Assembly: GCF_003666245.1 (NCBI RefSeq)
Contig: NZ_MJLZ01000011.1
Coordinates: 23,154-87,153, forward strand
Reading direction: 5' to 3'
From: Brenneria alni
GTDB taxonomy: Bacteria > Pseudomonadota > Gammaproteobacteria > Enterobacterales > Enterobacteriaceae
Length of the DNA: 64,000 nt
Positions 30,236-39,902 of this stretch are shown here, piece after piece (position 1 is the first letter of the stretch; the number at the start of each line of letters is the position of its first letter). The position numbers and the translations under genes are program-made. Below the pieces are notes generated by a model. That model had not been told where the DNA came from and did not search any database. It saw nothing but the letters and a program-made list of their open reading frames with translations.

Positions 30236-31081
30236 CTATTTATTGTCAAATATTGATCGAGCTTGTCGATATTGTCCGGGCGTTGCCGCCGTGTATTGCA
30301 CAAAGGTTTTATGGAAGTGACTTTGATCGCAAAATCCACTCTGGTATCCGGCATCAGCCAACGTGGCGCCGTTTTTCAGTAATGTTTTGGCGTATTCAAC
30401 CCGCGCGTTATTAAGAAAAGCCATCGGCGTGATACCGGTATTAACACGAAATTGCCGCACAATGGTTTCCCGCCGCAGGTTTAACTCCTCAGCTAATGTT
30501 TCCAGTGAGGGTGAACCCTGAAGATTACTTAACAAACGCTGACGCACATGGCGAGCGGTAAGCTGGGCAGGGGAAGACAATGGATTCGTAGACGGAAGGG
30601 GCAGACAATATTGTTGTAATAACGGCGTTATCAGCGTGTTCAGTGTTTGCCTGGCAGCGGTGATTTCCCTCCGATGCAGTTGACCGATCAGATGCTGATA
30701 GCGGTCAAACAGTGCCGGGTTCCGCAGAACGACACAGCGGCAGTGTAACGACGTAACCGGATAGCCGCACAAAGAAGACAGCAGTTTCAGACACCACGGC
30801 GTATCCAGATAAAGCATATGGTAGCTACGGGTTTGTCCGGGTAAGGGATTACAACTGTGAGGTTGCTGCGGATCAATAAAGATCAGATCGCCTGCCTGCA
30901 ACTGGTGCTGTTCGCCACGGTAATGGCAGACCGTCGATCCCTGTTCAATCGCGCCAATGGAGAACTGTGCATGGCTGTGGGTTTTGTAGGCATGGCTGCT
31001 GTGCCAGGTCGAGCGGCTTTCAACATGCGGAAGCTGTGGTGAATACCAGTATGATTGATTGACAGTATGAACAGATGACAT
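30236..31081 (-). CDS. AraC-family transcriptional regulator
   Basis: 281 aa. The N-terminal part has a cupin sensor (HSHAQFSIGAIEQGS, LQAGDLIFIDPQQPHSCNP) and the C-terminal part a double HTH of AraC type (SLETLAEELNLRRETIVRQFR, then ADAGYQSGFCDQSHFHKTF). The frame continues upstream to 31498 without family resemblance, so ATG 31081 (MSSVHTVNQSYWYS) is taken as start. It probably controls the LysE-type exporter gene directly downstream. Confidence 0.9.
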   Translation of the reverse strand: MSSVHTVNQSYWYSPQLPHVESRSTWHSSHAYKTHSHAQFSIGAIEQGSTVCHYRGEQHQLQAGDLIFIDPQQPHSCNPLPGQTRSYHMLYLDTPWCLKLLSSLCGYPVTSLHCRCVVLRNPALFDRYQHLIGQLHRREITAARQTLNTLITPLLQQYCLPLPSTNPLSSPAQLTARHVRQRLLSNLQGSPSLETLAEELNLRRETIVRQFRVNTGITPMAFLNNARVEYAKTLLKNGATLADAGYQSGFCDQSHFHKTFVQYTAATPGQYRQARSIFDNK

Positions 31082-31225
31082 GGTGAACCGGCAGCTATCA
31101 AAACAGGCTATTACCCTAATCGCCAAACCGGGAAATGTCGAGCGGCGAGAGACGTTTGATATCGGCTGACGTTGCCGCCAGTCTGTGGGACAATACCCGC
31201 CAGATTGATTGAATACAGAGAATGC

Positions 31226-33322
31226 ATGGCGCTGTCCCCCGCAATAAAACAGCAGATCGGCCAATGGTATAAGGCCCTGCAACAACAAATCCCGGATTTT
31301 ATTCCCCGCATACCTCAACGACAGATGATTGCCGAAGTGGCAAAAACGCTGGCGGGTGATTATCCGCGCCATTTGGCCATCGAAGCCCCGACCGGAGTGG
31401 GCAAAACGCTCTCTTATTTGATTCCCGGTATTGCGGTTGGGCGGGCGGAAGAAAAAACGCTGGTGGTCAGCACCGCGAATGTGGCCTTGCAGGATCAAAT
31501 TTTTAGTAAAGATTTACCCCTGTTGCAGACGTTTATTCCCGAACTGAAATTCACCGCCGCGTTTGGCCGTGGGCGTTATGTTTGCCCGCGAAATCTGGCG
31601 ATGCTGGCGACGGATGTTGATGCGCAGGGCGATTTAACCCTGTTTCTGGGGGATGAGTTAGTCCCCTCCAATCGTGAAGAACAAGGAAAGTGCGCACGTA
31701 TCGGGCAGGCCCTGCAAAATTATTCGTGGGATGGCCTGCGCGATCACTATCAGGAATCCATTGATGACGGTCTGTGGCGAAAACTCAGCACCGACAAAGC
31801 CAATTGTCTTGGACACAACTGCCATTATTTCCGGGAATGCCCGTTTTTTATTGCCCGGCGTGAGATTGAAAATGCCGATGTAGTGGTGACGAACCATGCG
31901 TTGGTCATGGCGGCAATGGAAAGTGACGCCGTGTTGCCGAACCCTAAAAACCTGCTGCTGGTGCTGGATGAAGGGCATCATATTCCCGATGTCGCCCGCG
32001 ATACATTAGAAATGTCGGGTGATGTCACACCTGAACATATCACGTTGCAGTTGGAACAACTGGTTCAGCAAATTGGGCTGTGTATGGCGCAATTTGCGCC
32101 GAAGTCGCCGCCCCGGCTGGCGCACAGTGAAAGGCTGACCAGCCATTGCGAAGCGCTACGCGAATGGGTGCAGTCGTTTTCGCTAATGGGTGGGGTGTTT
32201 TTACCAACAGAGGGCAGTGAGAGCGAGTACCGTTTCCCGATGGGAAAAATGCCTGACGAGATGCGTGAAAGTTGTATCCAGTTGTTTAAACTCACCGATG
32301 GCCTACGGGCGCTAACCGAATTTATGCTCAACGATCTCAGTGAGAAAACTGGAAAACACGACGTGGTGCGTTTGCATCATGCGCTGCTGAAAATGAGCCG
32401 ATTACTGGGCTATCTTGAATCGTTGAGCAAACTGTGGCGGCTGGCGGCGATGGAGCAATCTTCCAATGCGCCGGTTTCCAAATGGCTTACCCGTGATGTT
32501 CGCGATAAGCACCTGTACCTGCACTGTGCGGGCATTCGCGTATGCGACCAGCTTGAAAAATTGTTATGGAATAATGTGCCGCATGTAGTCGTGACATCGG
32601 CGACGCTACGATCGTTGAACAGTTTTTCGCGTTTACAGGAGTTGTCCGGTCTGAATGAGAAGGCCGGCGACCACTTCCTTGCCCTGAATTCTCCGTTTAA
32701 TCACCGTGAACAAGGACGGCTGGTGATCCCGAAAATGCGTTATGAACCGTTGATGAAAAACGAGTCGCAGCATATTGCCGAAATGGCGCGTTTTTTTCGG
32801 GCAGAACTGCAACGCGGCAAACACCGCGGCCTGTTAATGCTGTTTGCCAGCCAACGGGCCATGCAGCTTTTTCTGACTCAGGTCACCGACCTGCGGCTGA
32901 TGCTGCTGGTTCAGGGGGATAAGCCGCGCTATCGGCTGGTAGAATTACACCGTCAACGTGTACAGGAAGGACAGACCAGCGTACTTATCGGTCTTCAGTC
33001 TTTCGCGGAAGGGTTGGATCTGAAAGGGGATTTACTTTCTCAGGTGCATATCCATAAAATCGCTTTCCCACCGATTGACAGTCCGGTCATTCTTACCGAA
33101 GGCGAGTGGCTGAAGAGCCTGAAACGTCATCCGTTTGCGGTACAGAGTTTACCCAGCGCATCATTCAGCCTTATTCAGCAGGTTGGCCGCCTGATCCGCA
33201 GCCATGAATGTTTTGGTGAAATTGTTATTTATGACCGTCGCCTGCTGACCAAAGGCTATGGCGCTCAGTTGCTCGGCGCTTTACCGGTGTTCCCCATTGA
33301 AGAGCGGGACATGCCGGAGTAG
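31226..33322 (+). CDS. dinG: ATP-dependent DNA helicase DinG
   Basis: XPD-like 5'-3' helicase with an iron-sulfur cluster; it resolves R-loops, G4 and forks. Walker A EAPTGVGKT (53-61), cluster cysteines C120, C194, C199 and C205, the DEGHH box (motif II), TSATL and QQVGRLIRS (motif VI) are all present. 698 aa against 716 in E. coli; the basic C-terminal tail is missing. Start chosen at ATG 31226 (MALSPAIKQQIGQWYKAL), which aligns with E. coli; an in-frame start at 31172 is not supported. ybiB follows after 314 bp. Confidence 0.97.
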   Translation: MALSPAIKQQIGQWYKALQQQIPDFIPRIPQRQMIAEVAKTLAGDYPRHLAIEAPTGVGKTLSYLIPGIAVGRAEEKTLVVSTANVALQDQIFSKDLPLLQTFIPELKFTAAFGRGRYVCPRNLAMLATDVDAQGDLTLFLGDELVPSNREEQGKCARIGQALQNYSWDGLRDHYQESIDDGLWRKLSTDKANCLGHNCHYFRECPFFIARREIENADVVVTNHALVMAAMESDAVLPNPKNLLLVLDEGHHIPDVARDTLEMSGDVTPEHITLQLEQLVQQIGLCMAQFAPKSPPRLAHSERLTSHCEALREWVQSFSLMGGVFLPTEGSESEYRFPMGKMPDEMRESCIQLFKLTDGLRALTEFMLNDLSEKTGKHDVVRLHHALLKMSRLLGYLESLSKLWRLAAMEQSSNAPVSKWLTRDVRDKHLYLHCAGIRVCDQLEKLLWNNVPHVVVTSATLRSLNSFSRLQELSGLNEKAGDHFLALNSPFNHREQGRLVIPKMRYEPLMKNESQHIAEMARFFRAELQRGKHRGLLMLFASQRAMQLFLTQVTDLRLMLLVQGDKPRYRLVELHRQRVQEGQTSVLIGLQSFAEGLDLKGDLLSQVHIHKIAFPPIDSPVILTEGEWLKSLKRHPFAVQSLPSASFSLIQQVGRLIRSHECFGEIVIYDRRLLTKGYGAQLLGALPVFPIEERDMPE

Positions 33323-33636
33323 GTTGGTTTCAAAATGGTTAAAATACTCAGATCGCTGACAAAGTTTGTTATTAGGGAGGGCGTAGCGGCCTAAGCCGCC
33401 GACAAATTTGCCGGGAGCAAATTTGAACAGAATTTATGCTGGCCAGCAGGGTGGGACACAAGGATGTGTCCCATCATGGCCCCTCGGGTAAGCTATGACG
33501 CATACATCTACCCGGCGTTCATCACGGTTTCCACCATGACTCCACCCCGCGCCATTTGCATTATTCAGACGAACGCAAAACGTGCTATTTTCACCGTTGA
33601 GCTATTAACGGTGTTGCGGTTAATGAAGAGGCCAGC
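33323..33636. repeat. Structured intergenic region between dinG and ybiB
   Basis: 314 bp with no gene but with ordered structure: hairpin GCGGC-CTAA-GCCGC (33386-33399), twin CAAATTTG (33403-33410 and 33418-33425), and a perfect 8-bp stem GGGACACA-AGGA-TGTGTCCC (33453-33472). The block 33375-33510 looks like a dispersed intergenic element; its number of copies elsewhere cannot be judged here. In E. coli dinG and ybiB are close together, so an insertion is plausible. Confidence 0.5.
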
Positions 33637-34605
33637 ATGGATTACACCAAAGTTATCAAAGAGGTCGGGCGCGGTAAAAATCATGCCCGAGATTTGGATC
33701 AGGAGACAGCCTATAAATTATATCGCCTGATGCTGAATGGTGATGTGCCGGAACTTGAGCTGGGTGGGTTGCTGATTGCCTTTCGCATTAAAGGGGAATC
33801 TGAAGCGGAGATGTGTGGTTTTTATCAGGCAATGGAGGAACAGGTTATTCGCCTGCGCCCACCGGCGCAGCGTCCGATGCCGGTGGTGATCCCCAGTTAT
33901 AACGGTGCCAGGAAGCAGGCCAATTTAACGCCGCTGCTGGCACTTCTGCTGGCAAAACTGGATTTCCCTGTGGTGGTCCACGGGGTGAGCGAAGATCCTA
34001 CCCGAGTGACCAGTGCTGAAATATTGCATCATCTTGGATTCCCGGCGGTGGACAATGCTGAACAGGCGCAACAACAGCTCGATGAGGGCCAGCCGGTTTT
34101 TATTCCTGTTTCGGTGCTGTGTCCGGCCATTGATCGGCAGTTGCAGCTACGCTGGCGCATGGGGGTGCGTAACAGCAGCCATACTCTGGCCAAAGTTGCC
34201 ACGCCTTTTGCCCAGAGTGAGGCATTAAGTCTCGCCAGTGTTTCTCACCCAGAGTATGTATCCCGCGTCGGCACTTTTTTCAGGGACATTGCCGGGCGGG
34301 CATTGTTGATGCATGGCACGGAGGGAGAAGTGTATGCCAGTCCTCAGCGCTGCCCGGAAATTCACTTTATTCACCAGCAGAAAACCCAGGTTCTGCAATT
34401 GCGTCAGGATATCGTGGTGGCCCCTGATGCTTTGCCAATAGCGAAAGATGCAGTAACAACGGCACGCTGGACGGCGCAATGTCTGGCGGGGGAGATGGCA
34501 CTGCCGCAGGCGATTCGTCTGCAACTGGCCTGCTGCCTGGTGGCGACCGGTGAAGCGCCTACAATGGAACAGGCCGTCGCAACCATCAGAAAACGTCTGG
34601 GTTAG
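33637..34605 (+). CDS. ybiB: YbiB, TrpD2-type DNA-binding protein
   Basis: 322 aa (E. coli 320) related to anthranilate phosphoribosyltransferase (TrpD). The N-terminal helical part (LDQETAYKLYRLMLNGDVPELELGGLLIAFRIKGE) and the core LDFPVVVHGVSEDPTRVTS are those of YbiB. In E. coli YbiB binds single- and double-stranded DNA and is SOS-induced with dinG rather than acting in tryptophan synthesis. It follows dinG in the same direction. Confidence 0.93.
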   Translation: MDYTKVIKEVGRGKNHARDLDQETAYKLYRLMLNGDVPELELGGLLIAFRIKGESEAEMCGFYQAMEEQVIRLRPPAQRPMPVVIPSYNGARKQANLTPLLALLLAKLDFPVVVHGVSEDPTRVTSAEILHHLGFPAVDNAEQAQQQLDEGQPVFIPVSVLCPAIDRQLQLRWRMGVRNSSHTLAKVATPFAQSEALSLASVSHPEYVSRVGTFFRDIAGRALLMHGTEGEVYASPQRCPEIHFIHQQKTQVLQLRQDIVVAPDALPIAKDAVTTARWTAQCLAGEMALPQAIRLQLACCLVATGEAPTMEQAVATIRKRLG

Positions 34606-34613
34606 AGGGGATT

Positions 34614-36491
34614 ATGCAACAGGTTATAGATTATTTTAATGCGTTGAACCGCGATTATCTTGCAGTTCACCAAACCAAAGAAGATCTGTTCTGGCAGCTT
34701 TATATGGCAACCGGAAGTGATGAGGTAACTGCCCGGTTTTCCGCGGCGGAAAGTGCCTATAAGCGCTTTATTTCCCAGCCACAGCGACTGGTTGAATTGC
34801 GCGAACATATAACGGTGGTGGAAAATAGCCCGCTAAATGGCAGTCAGCAGGCATTACTGCATGGTTTGCAGGGGTGGTATCGGTTTTTTGACTGTAATGT
34901 GATTGAAGATCCCAGGGCGCAGGCATTGATGGATGAAATCATTGCGGCTGAAAGTGCGTTGTATGCAAAGCGTAAAGCCTATGAGATGACGCATGTGGAT
35001 GCAAAAGGTGAGCGGGTAGCGGCATCGCTGGGCGAACTGCTGACCAATCAGGCGACCAATGATATAGAAGCGTACCGGCAGAGTTCACACCAGGCTCTGC
35101 GCGATCTGGAACAATGGCTGCTGCATAACGGTTTTCCTGAACTGATCGGCCTGCGTAACCGTTTTGCCCGCCAGATGGGATATCGTAACTATTTTGATTA
35201 CAAGGTTAATAAAACCGAGCGAATGACCCCGGAACAGCTCTTTGCCATTCTCGATCCTTTTGAAGAGCAAACCCGGCAAGCGAATGCCCGCCGCCTGAGG
35301 GATCTGGCCGCTGAAAAAGGGCAACAGGCATTACAACCGTGGAATATTCGTTACGCCAGCGCCGGCGATGTGACGCGTCAGCTCGATCCCTATTTCCCGT
35401 TTGCTGCATCGCTTGCGCGTTGGATAAACAGTTTCAAGCGCTTGCATATTGGTTTTAACGGAGCAGAAATACAGCTCGACTTGCTGGTGCGTAAAGGCAA
35501 GTATGAGAATGGTTTTATGCACGCACCGGTTCCTCCTTTTGTTCAGCAGGGCGAATGGATCCCGGCGCGAATTAATTTCACCAGCCTGGCGAAACCAGAT
35601 CAGGTCGGCAGCGGCGCCAGCGGTATAAACACCTTGTTTCATGAAGGTGGACATGCCGCGCATTTTGCTAATATCCGGCAGAATGCCCCCTGTTTCTCAC
35701 AGGAGTTCCCGCCCACGTCGATGGCCTATGCGGAAACGCAATCCATGTTCTGCGACAGCCTGCTGCATGATGCCGACTGGCTTAAACGCTATGCGAAAAA
35801 CGCGCAGGGAGAGGTCATCCCCGATGAATTGATCCGTGCCGATATCAGTACGCGGCAGCCGATGCGGGCGTTTAATGAACGACATATCCTGTTGGTGCCT
35901 TACTTTGAATGGGAACTCTATTCCTGGCACGACGAGCAACGCACGCCGGAGGCGATGACGAAACTGGCGCGGGATATTGAACAGCGCATTCTGGGGATCA
36001 GCGGCAGCCCGCGGCCAACACTGGCGATCCCCCATCTGCTGTCAATGGAGTCGGCCTGTTCGTATCAGGGGTATTTGCTGGCGTTAATGGCGGTAGAGCA
36101 AACGCGGCATTACTTCCTGCAACGTGACGGTTATCTGACGGACAATGCGGCGATTGGCCCCGATCTGGCGCAACATTACTGGTTGCCCGGCAATAGCGTC
36201 AGCCATGATGACACATTGCGAAGTCTGACCGGCGAAGGTTTCAATCCCGCTTATCTGGCGCAGGCATGTAATCTGACGGTGGAAGAGGCCTGGCAGCGCG
36301 CGGAAGCGTCGATGGCTCTGGCGTTGCAACGTCCTCAGCCTGCGGCTGATTTTGATTTATCCGCACGGATACGCGTGGTCGACGGTAGTCGCGTGCTAGC
36401 CGATAATGAACAGGGTGACGAGGTGATGTGCCGTGATTTTTCTGCGTTCATTGAACGGGAATACGGCATGAATGCACAGACGCAGAGATAA
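34614..36491 (+). CDS. M3-family zinc metallopeptidase (oligopeptidase-like)
   Basis: 625 aa, no signal peptide. The gluzincin motif LFHEGGHAAHF gives zinc ligands H343 and H347 and catalytic E344; the likely third ligand is E374 in SMAYAETQSMF. A helical N-terminal half of about 300 residues is typical of M3 (thimet/PepF-like) enzymes that cut short peptides in a closed channel. Starts 8 bp after ybiB, so probably cotranscribed with it. E. coli has no gene at this place. Precise substrate unknown. Confidence 0.85.
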   Translation: MQQVIDYFNALNRDYLAVHQTKEDLFWQLYMATGSDEVTARFSAAESAYKRFISQPQRLVELREHITVVENSPLNGSQQALLHGLQGWYRFFDCNVIEDPRAQALMDEIIAAESALYAKRKAYEMTHVDAKGERVAASLGELLTNQATNDIEAYRQSSHQALRDLEQWLLHNGFPELIGLRNRFARQMGYRNYFDYKVNKTERMTPEQLFAILDPFEEQTRQANARRLRDLAAEKGQQALQPWNIRYASAGDVTRQLDPYFPFAASLARWINSFKRLHIGFNGAEIQLDLLVRKGKYENGFMHAPVPPFVQQGEWIPARINFTSLAKPDQVGSGASGINTLFHEGGHAAHFANIRQNAPCFSQEFPPTSMAYAETQSMFCDSLLHDADWLKRYAKNAQGEVIPDELIRADISTRQPMRAFNERHILLVPYFEWELYSWHDEQRTPEAMTKLARDIEQRILGISGSPRPTLAIPHLLSMESACSYQGYLLALMAVEQTRHYFLQRDGYLTDNAAIGPDLAQHYWLPGNSVSHDDTLRSLTGEGFNPAYLAQACNLTVEEAWQRAEASMALALQRPQPAADFDLSARIRVVDGSRVLADNEQGDEVMCRDFSAFIEREYGMNAQTQR

Positions 36492-36492
36492 T

Positions 36493-36533
36493 AAAATGGC
36501 CGTAAAACAGCTTATTCTTGCTGTCTTACGGCC
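36493..36533 (-). terminator. Bidirectional hairpin between the M3 peptidase gene and glnQ
   Basis: GGCCGTAA-A-ACAGC (36498-36511) pairs with GCTGT-C-TTACGGCC (36520-36533). On the minus strand the stem is followed by ATTTTATT, a usable T tract for glnHPQ; the plus side has none. Confidence 0.75.
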
Positions 36534-36552
36534 GATGGATTACATCAAGGTA

Positions 36553-37275
36553 TCAGGATACATGCTGTAAAAATTCACGTAAGCGATCGCTCGGTGGATG
36601 GGTAATCAGCGTTTCCGGATCCCCATCTTCAGCAATACGGCCTTTGTCGATAAAGATCAGACGTGAGGCGACCTTGTGCGCAAAACCCACTTCGTGGGTA
36701 ACAATGACCATGGTCATTCCTTCTTCCGCCAAATCTTTCATTACCGTCAGCACTTCATGCCGTAACTCAGGATCCAGCGCCGAGGTGGGTTCATCAAACA
36801 GCATCAGTTTAGGTTTAACGGCTAATGCCCGCGCAATCGCGACACGCTGCTGCTGACCACCGGAAAGCTCAGAAGGGTAGTGATGCGCACGTTCAGACAG
36901 CCCCACTTTACTTAGCAGCCCCTGCGCCAGCTTTTCCGCTTCCGCTTTACTGGCGCCGCGAACCCGGATAGGGCCGAACGCCACGTTTTCCAATGCCGTC
37001 AGATGTGGGAACAGATAAAACTGCTGAAATACCATGCCGGCTTCCTGACGGATCAGACGCTCATCAACACGTGGATCGTTGACTTGCAGGCCATCAACAA
37101 CCAGCTCGCCGCTGGTAATCTCTTCCAGTTTGTTAATACAGCGCAGCAGTGTGGATTTACCTGAACCGGAAGGGCCGATAATCACCACCACTTCACCCTG
37201 ATTAATTTTCAGATCGATGTCATGTAAAACTTTCGTCTGACCAAAGTGCTTGGAAACGTTTTTAAATTCAATCAT
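36553..37275 (-). CDS. glnQ: Glutamine ABC transporter ATPase
   Basis: 240 aa ABC ATPase: Walker [10 protein letters not shown], signature [10 protein letters not shown], Walker [13 protein letters not shown]. It powers the glutamine permease GlnP with binding protein GlnH. Overlaps glnP by 4 bp. Same length as E. coli GlnQ. Confidence 0.96.
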   Translation of the reverse strand: MIEFKNVSKHFGQTKVLHDIDLKINQGEVVVIIGPSGSGKSTLLRCINKLEEITSGELVVDGLQVNDPRVDERLIRQEAGMVFQQFYLFPHLTALENVAFGPIRVRGASKAEAEKLAQGLLSKVGLSERAHHYPSELSGGQQQRVAIARALAVKPKLMLFDEPTSALDPELRHEVLTVMKDLAEEGMTMVIVTHEVGFAHKVASRLIFIDKGRIAEDGDPETLITHPPSDRLREFLQHVS

Positions 37276-37931
37276 ATAATCTTAAGTCTTCTTTCCAGAC
37301 GACGCAGAATGAAGCTGAGTACCAGCGTGATGAACAGATAAATCACGGCTACCGCGCTCCAGATTTCCAGCGCACGGAAATTACCGGCGATGATTTCCTG
37401 ACCTGAACGGGTCAGTTCCGCAACGCCAATGACAATAAACAATGACGTATCTTTGATACTGATGATCCATTGATTGCCCAGCGGCGGTAACATACGGCGC
37501 AGCGCGAGCGGCGCGATGACATAACGCAGTGTTGCGCGCCGGGATAATCCCAGCGCCAGCCCGGCTTCCCGAAAACCATTATGAATCGACAACACCGAAC
37601 CGCGGGTAATTTCCGCGATGTAAGCGCCGGAGTTGATCATAATAGTGACCACCGCAGCGGCAAACGGATCAATCCGTACCGAGGTGAAAATCATCGGCAG
37701 GGCAAAGTAAATGAACATCACCTGTACAACAATTGGCGTACCACGGATGATTTCAATAAATACCAGTGCGATGCGGCTGGAAAACCAACCGCCGTAAGCG
37801 CGGGCAAAGCCCGCGAGAACACCGATAACCAAGCCGCCAAGCAGACCCAATACTGAGATCAGCAGGGTCATTTTTGCCCCTTCTAACAAAAGGGGCAGAG
37901 AAGGCCAGATGGCGCTCCAATCAAACTGCAT
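37272..37931 (-). CDS. glnP: Glutamine ABC transporter permease
   Basis: 219 aa His/Glu/Gln/Arg/opine-type permease with about five membrane segments and the EAA loop ([37 protein letters not shown]). It forms the membrane channel of the high-affinity glutamine importer. Lies between glnH (26 bp upstream of it) and glnQ. Confidence 0.96.
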   Translation of the reverse strand: MQFDWSAIWPSLPLLLEGAKMTLLISVLGLLGGLVIGVLAGFARAYGGWFSSRIALVFIEIIRGTPIVVQVMFIYFALPMIFTSVRIDPFAAAVVTIMINSGAYIAEITRGSVLSIHNGFREAGLALGLSRRATLRYVIAPLALRRMLPPLGNQWIISIKDTSLFIVIGVAELTRSGQEIIAGNFRALEIWSAVAVIYLFITLVLSFILRRLERRLKII

Positions 37932-37957
37932 GAAATATCTCCAGATTAAATCGGCAA

Positions 37958-38701
37958 TTACTTAGGTTCTACACCAAACCACTTTTTGTAGATCTCAGCA
38001 TAAGTGCCGTTTTCTTGCAGTGTTTTCAGCGCGCCGTTGACTTTGTCACGCAAGTCGCTGCCTTTCGGGAAAGCAATACCGTATTGCTGTGCCTTAATCG
38101 AGTCGCCTACGGCTTTGAACTGACCATTACCGGCAGTTTTAATGAAGTAAAGAATGTTCGGCGTATCGTGCAGCACGGCGTCCGCCCGATTAGTCCCTAA
38201 TTCCATATAGGCATTATCAATATTCGGGAATTGGCGCAGATCTTTGGTCTTAATATTCGCTTTGGCGTAATCAACTGAACCGGTGCCGCTTTTTACTGCA
38301 ACCACTTTCCCGGCAAGATCTTTCTCACCCTTAATGTCGTTGTTATCGGCTTTCACCATAACCAACAGGCCGCTATTGTAATAACCCTCAGAGAAATCAA
38401 TTGCTTTTTTACGCTCGTCGGTGATGGTGATGCCTGCCAACGCCAGATCCACATTGCGGGTTTGCAATGCAGGAATGATGCCGCTGAAGTCCATAGGCTT
38501 CAGGGTATAGGTCACATTGAGTTGTTTGGCGATGGCATCCCAGAGATCAATGTCAAAACCGACGTATTTGTCACCCTGTTTGAATTCAAAGGGAACGAAA
38601 GCGGTGTCAGTGGCGACAATCAGTTCTTTCTCTGCGGCGTAGCTGGAAATGCTCATGGCCAGCGTCAATGCGGCCAAAGAGGCTTTCAGTAGTGATTTCA
38701 T
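37958..38701 (-). CDS. glnH: Glutamine-binding periplasmic protein
   Basis: 247 aa solute-binding protein with signal peptide [18 protein letters not shown] ending near SSYA; mature start [19 protein letters not shown]. It is nearly identical in its core to E. coli GlnH ([31 protein letters not shown]). ATG 38701 is chosen over the TTG at 38704; AGGAAGGA lies just upstream. First gene of glnHPQ. Confidence 0.96.
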   Translation of the reverse strand: MKSLLKASLAALTLAMSISSYAAEKELIVATDTAFVPFEFKQGDKYVGFDIDLWDAIAKQLNVTYTLKPMDFSGIIPALQTRNVDLALAGITITDERKKAIDFSEGYYNSGLLVMVKADNNDIKGEKDLAGKVVAVKSGTGSVDYAKANIKTKDLRQFPNIDNAYMELGTNRADAVLHDTPNILYFIKTAGNGQFKAVGDSIKAQQYGIAFPKGSDLRDKVNGALKTLQENGTYAEIYKKWFGVEPK

Positions 38702-39069
38702 CAAATCCTTCCTATTGTACCAGTTGTGGGAAGCCTTTTGTTTTACAGGCTATATCAATATTAGTAAGAAATAAAAAACCTGTTAAAACATTAGGTTAGT
38801 TACCAAGTATTTTACTTAACCTGTTGTTTTTATGTAATTACCGCGCCGACACTATGGATTAACTCCACTGTCATAAAGCAAGGCGCAGCTATGATTAACT
38901 AATTTATGCAGGTGAAACAACTGTTGATTGGCGTTATGCCGAATTATTACGAGTAAGCGCTAATTTTTTGAGCACTGCGACTGAAAGAATGAAAAGTTAG
39001 TGTCCGGTATGCTTATAGAGTTAGCAGGATAGGGAAAAGATTGATTTCAAATGAAGAGAAAGCGGAATA
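38702..39069. promoter_or_regulatory. Control region of glnHPQ
   Basis: About 370 bp between glnH and the dps terminator with no gene. In E. coli glnH has a sigma-54/NtrC promoter; the nearest thing here (TAGC...TTGC near 38880) has wrong spacing, so I do not call it. The stretch 38750-38830 is A+T-rich. Confidence 0.4.
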
Positions 39070-39092
39070 AAGGGCTGCAATAAGCAGCCCTT
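39070..39092 (-). terminator. Rho-independent terminator of dps
   Basis: AAGGGCTGC (39070-39078), AATAA loop, GCAGCCCTT (39084-39092). On the minus strand it is followed by TATTCC, 9 bp past the dps stop. Confidence 0.8.
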
Positions 39093-39100
39093 ATAGCCAT

Positions 39101-39604
39101 TTACTCAATATTGGATTCGATAAACCACAGGAATTTATCCAGATCGCGTGATGCGGCCGTCAGGATATCGGCAGTATCTTCATCCTCAGTTTTGCTGATG
39201 CCTTTACGAACCGCGTTAGCAACAACGGCATAACGTTCAGCCAGTGCTTTAAGGTGATCTTGTACGCTGTGAATATTGGTAGGATAGCTTTTTAGTGAGG
39301 TTTTTTCATTCACCAACTGTACTGTACCCAGCGCTACGCCGCCTAGCTGAACAACACGCTCTGCCAGCGTGTCCTGATGATCGGTGATGGCTGTGCGAAA
39401 GCCGTCAAGCATTTCATGGACGGCAATAAAGTTAGCGCCACGCATGTTCCAGTGCGCCTGTTTTGTTATCAGAGATAGATCAATCAAGTCCACTACCAGC
39501 TGACTTAACAGCTTGATAGTAGAGGTTTTAACTTCGTCATCCAAATTGTTACGCGTGTAGATAAGATCGGAAGATGCGGAGTTTACCAGTTTAGCGGTGC
39601 GCAT
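39101..39604 (-). CDS. dps: Dps, DNA-protecting ferritin-like protein
   Basis: 167 aa, same length as E. coli Dps. The dodecamer ferroxidase site is intact ([33 protein letters not shown]). Dps stores iron and shields DNA in stress and stationary phase. The N-terminal tail [13 protein letters not shown] has only R2 and K5; E. coli has three lysines there that bind DNA, so DNA condensation may be weaker. Confidence 0.96.
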   Translation of the reverse strand: MRTAKLVNSASSDLIYTRNNLDDEVKTSTIKLLSQLVVDLIDLSLITKQAHWNMRGANFIAVHEMLDGFRTAITDHQDTLAERVVQLGGVALGTVQLVNEKTSLKSYPTNIHSVQDHLKALAERYAVVANAVRKGISKTEDEDTADILTAASRDLDKFLWFIESNIE

Positions 39605-39902
39605 AATATTGTCCTCTTTATTTAATTTTTCATAATCTTGCTATTCAACGTCACTAATTATAGCAGTAATAAAGCAACGTATTGAAAATAATTACCGATT
39701 GAATAAATAGTTATAGCATATTAAAAATAACCTTTATTATCAGGAGTTTTATACAAAATGATAATTATTCTTATTTATAAAAATTGAATATTATTTTCTT
39801 TCAGATATAAACACATGTTTTATCAATATTCTCCCTCCCCCCGGAAACGGATACGTTTGGGCGCCACTTTCGGGGGAATCAGCTATCGCTGACACAGCGT
39901 AA
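39605..39902. other. dps promoter region and rhtA 3' flank
   Basis: 298 bp. The part near dps is strongly A+T-rich. Near rhtA, CCCCCGGAAA (39837-39846) and TTTCGGGGG (39869-39877) could pair as an imperfect hairpin. I could not fix an OxyR or IHF site. Confidence 0.35.

Noticed and set aside
31082..31498. N-terminal extension of the AraC regulator frame
   Set aside because: The extra 139 codons are antisense to the start of dinG and match no AraC family sequence.
38860..38900. Sigma-54 type promoter for glnHPQ
   Set aside because: The only GG...GC pair has one base too few between its elements and no NtrC dyad is close.
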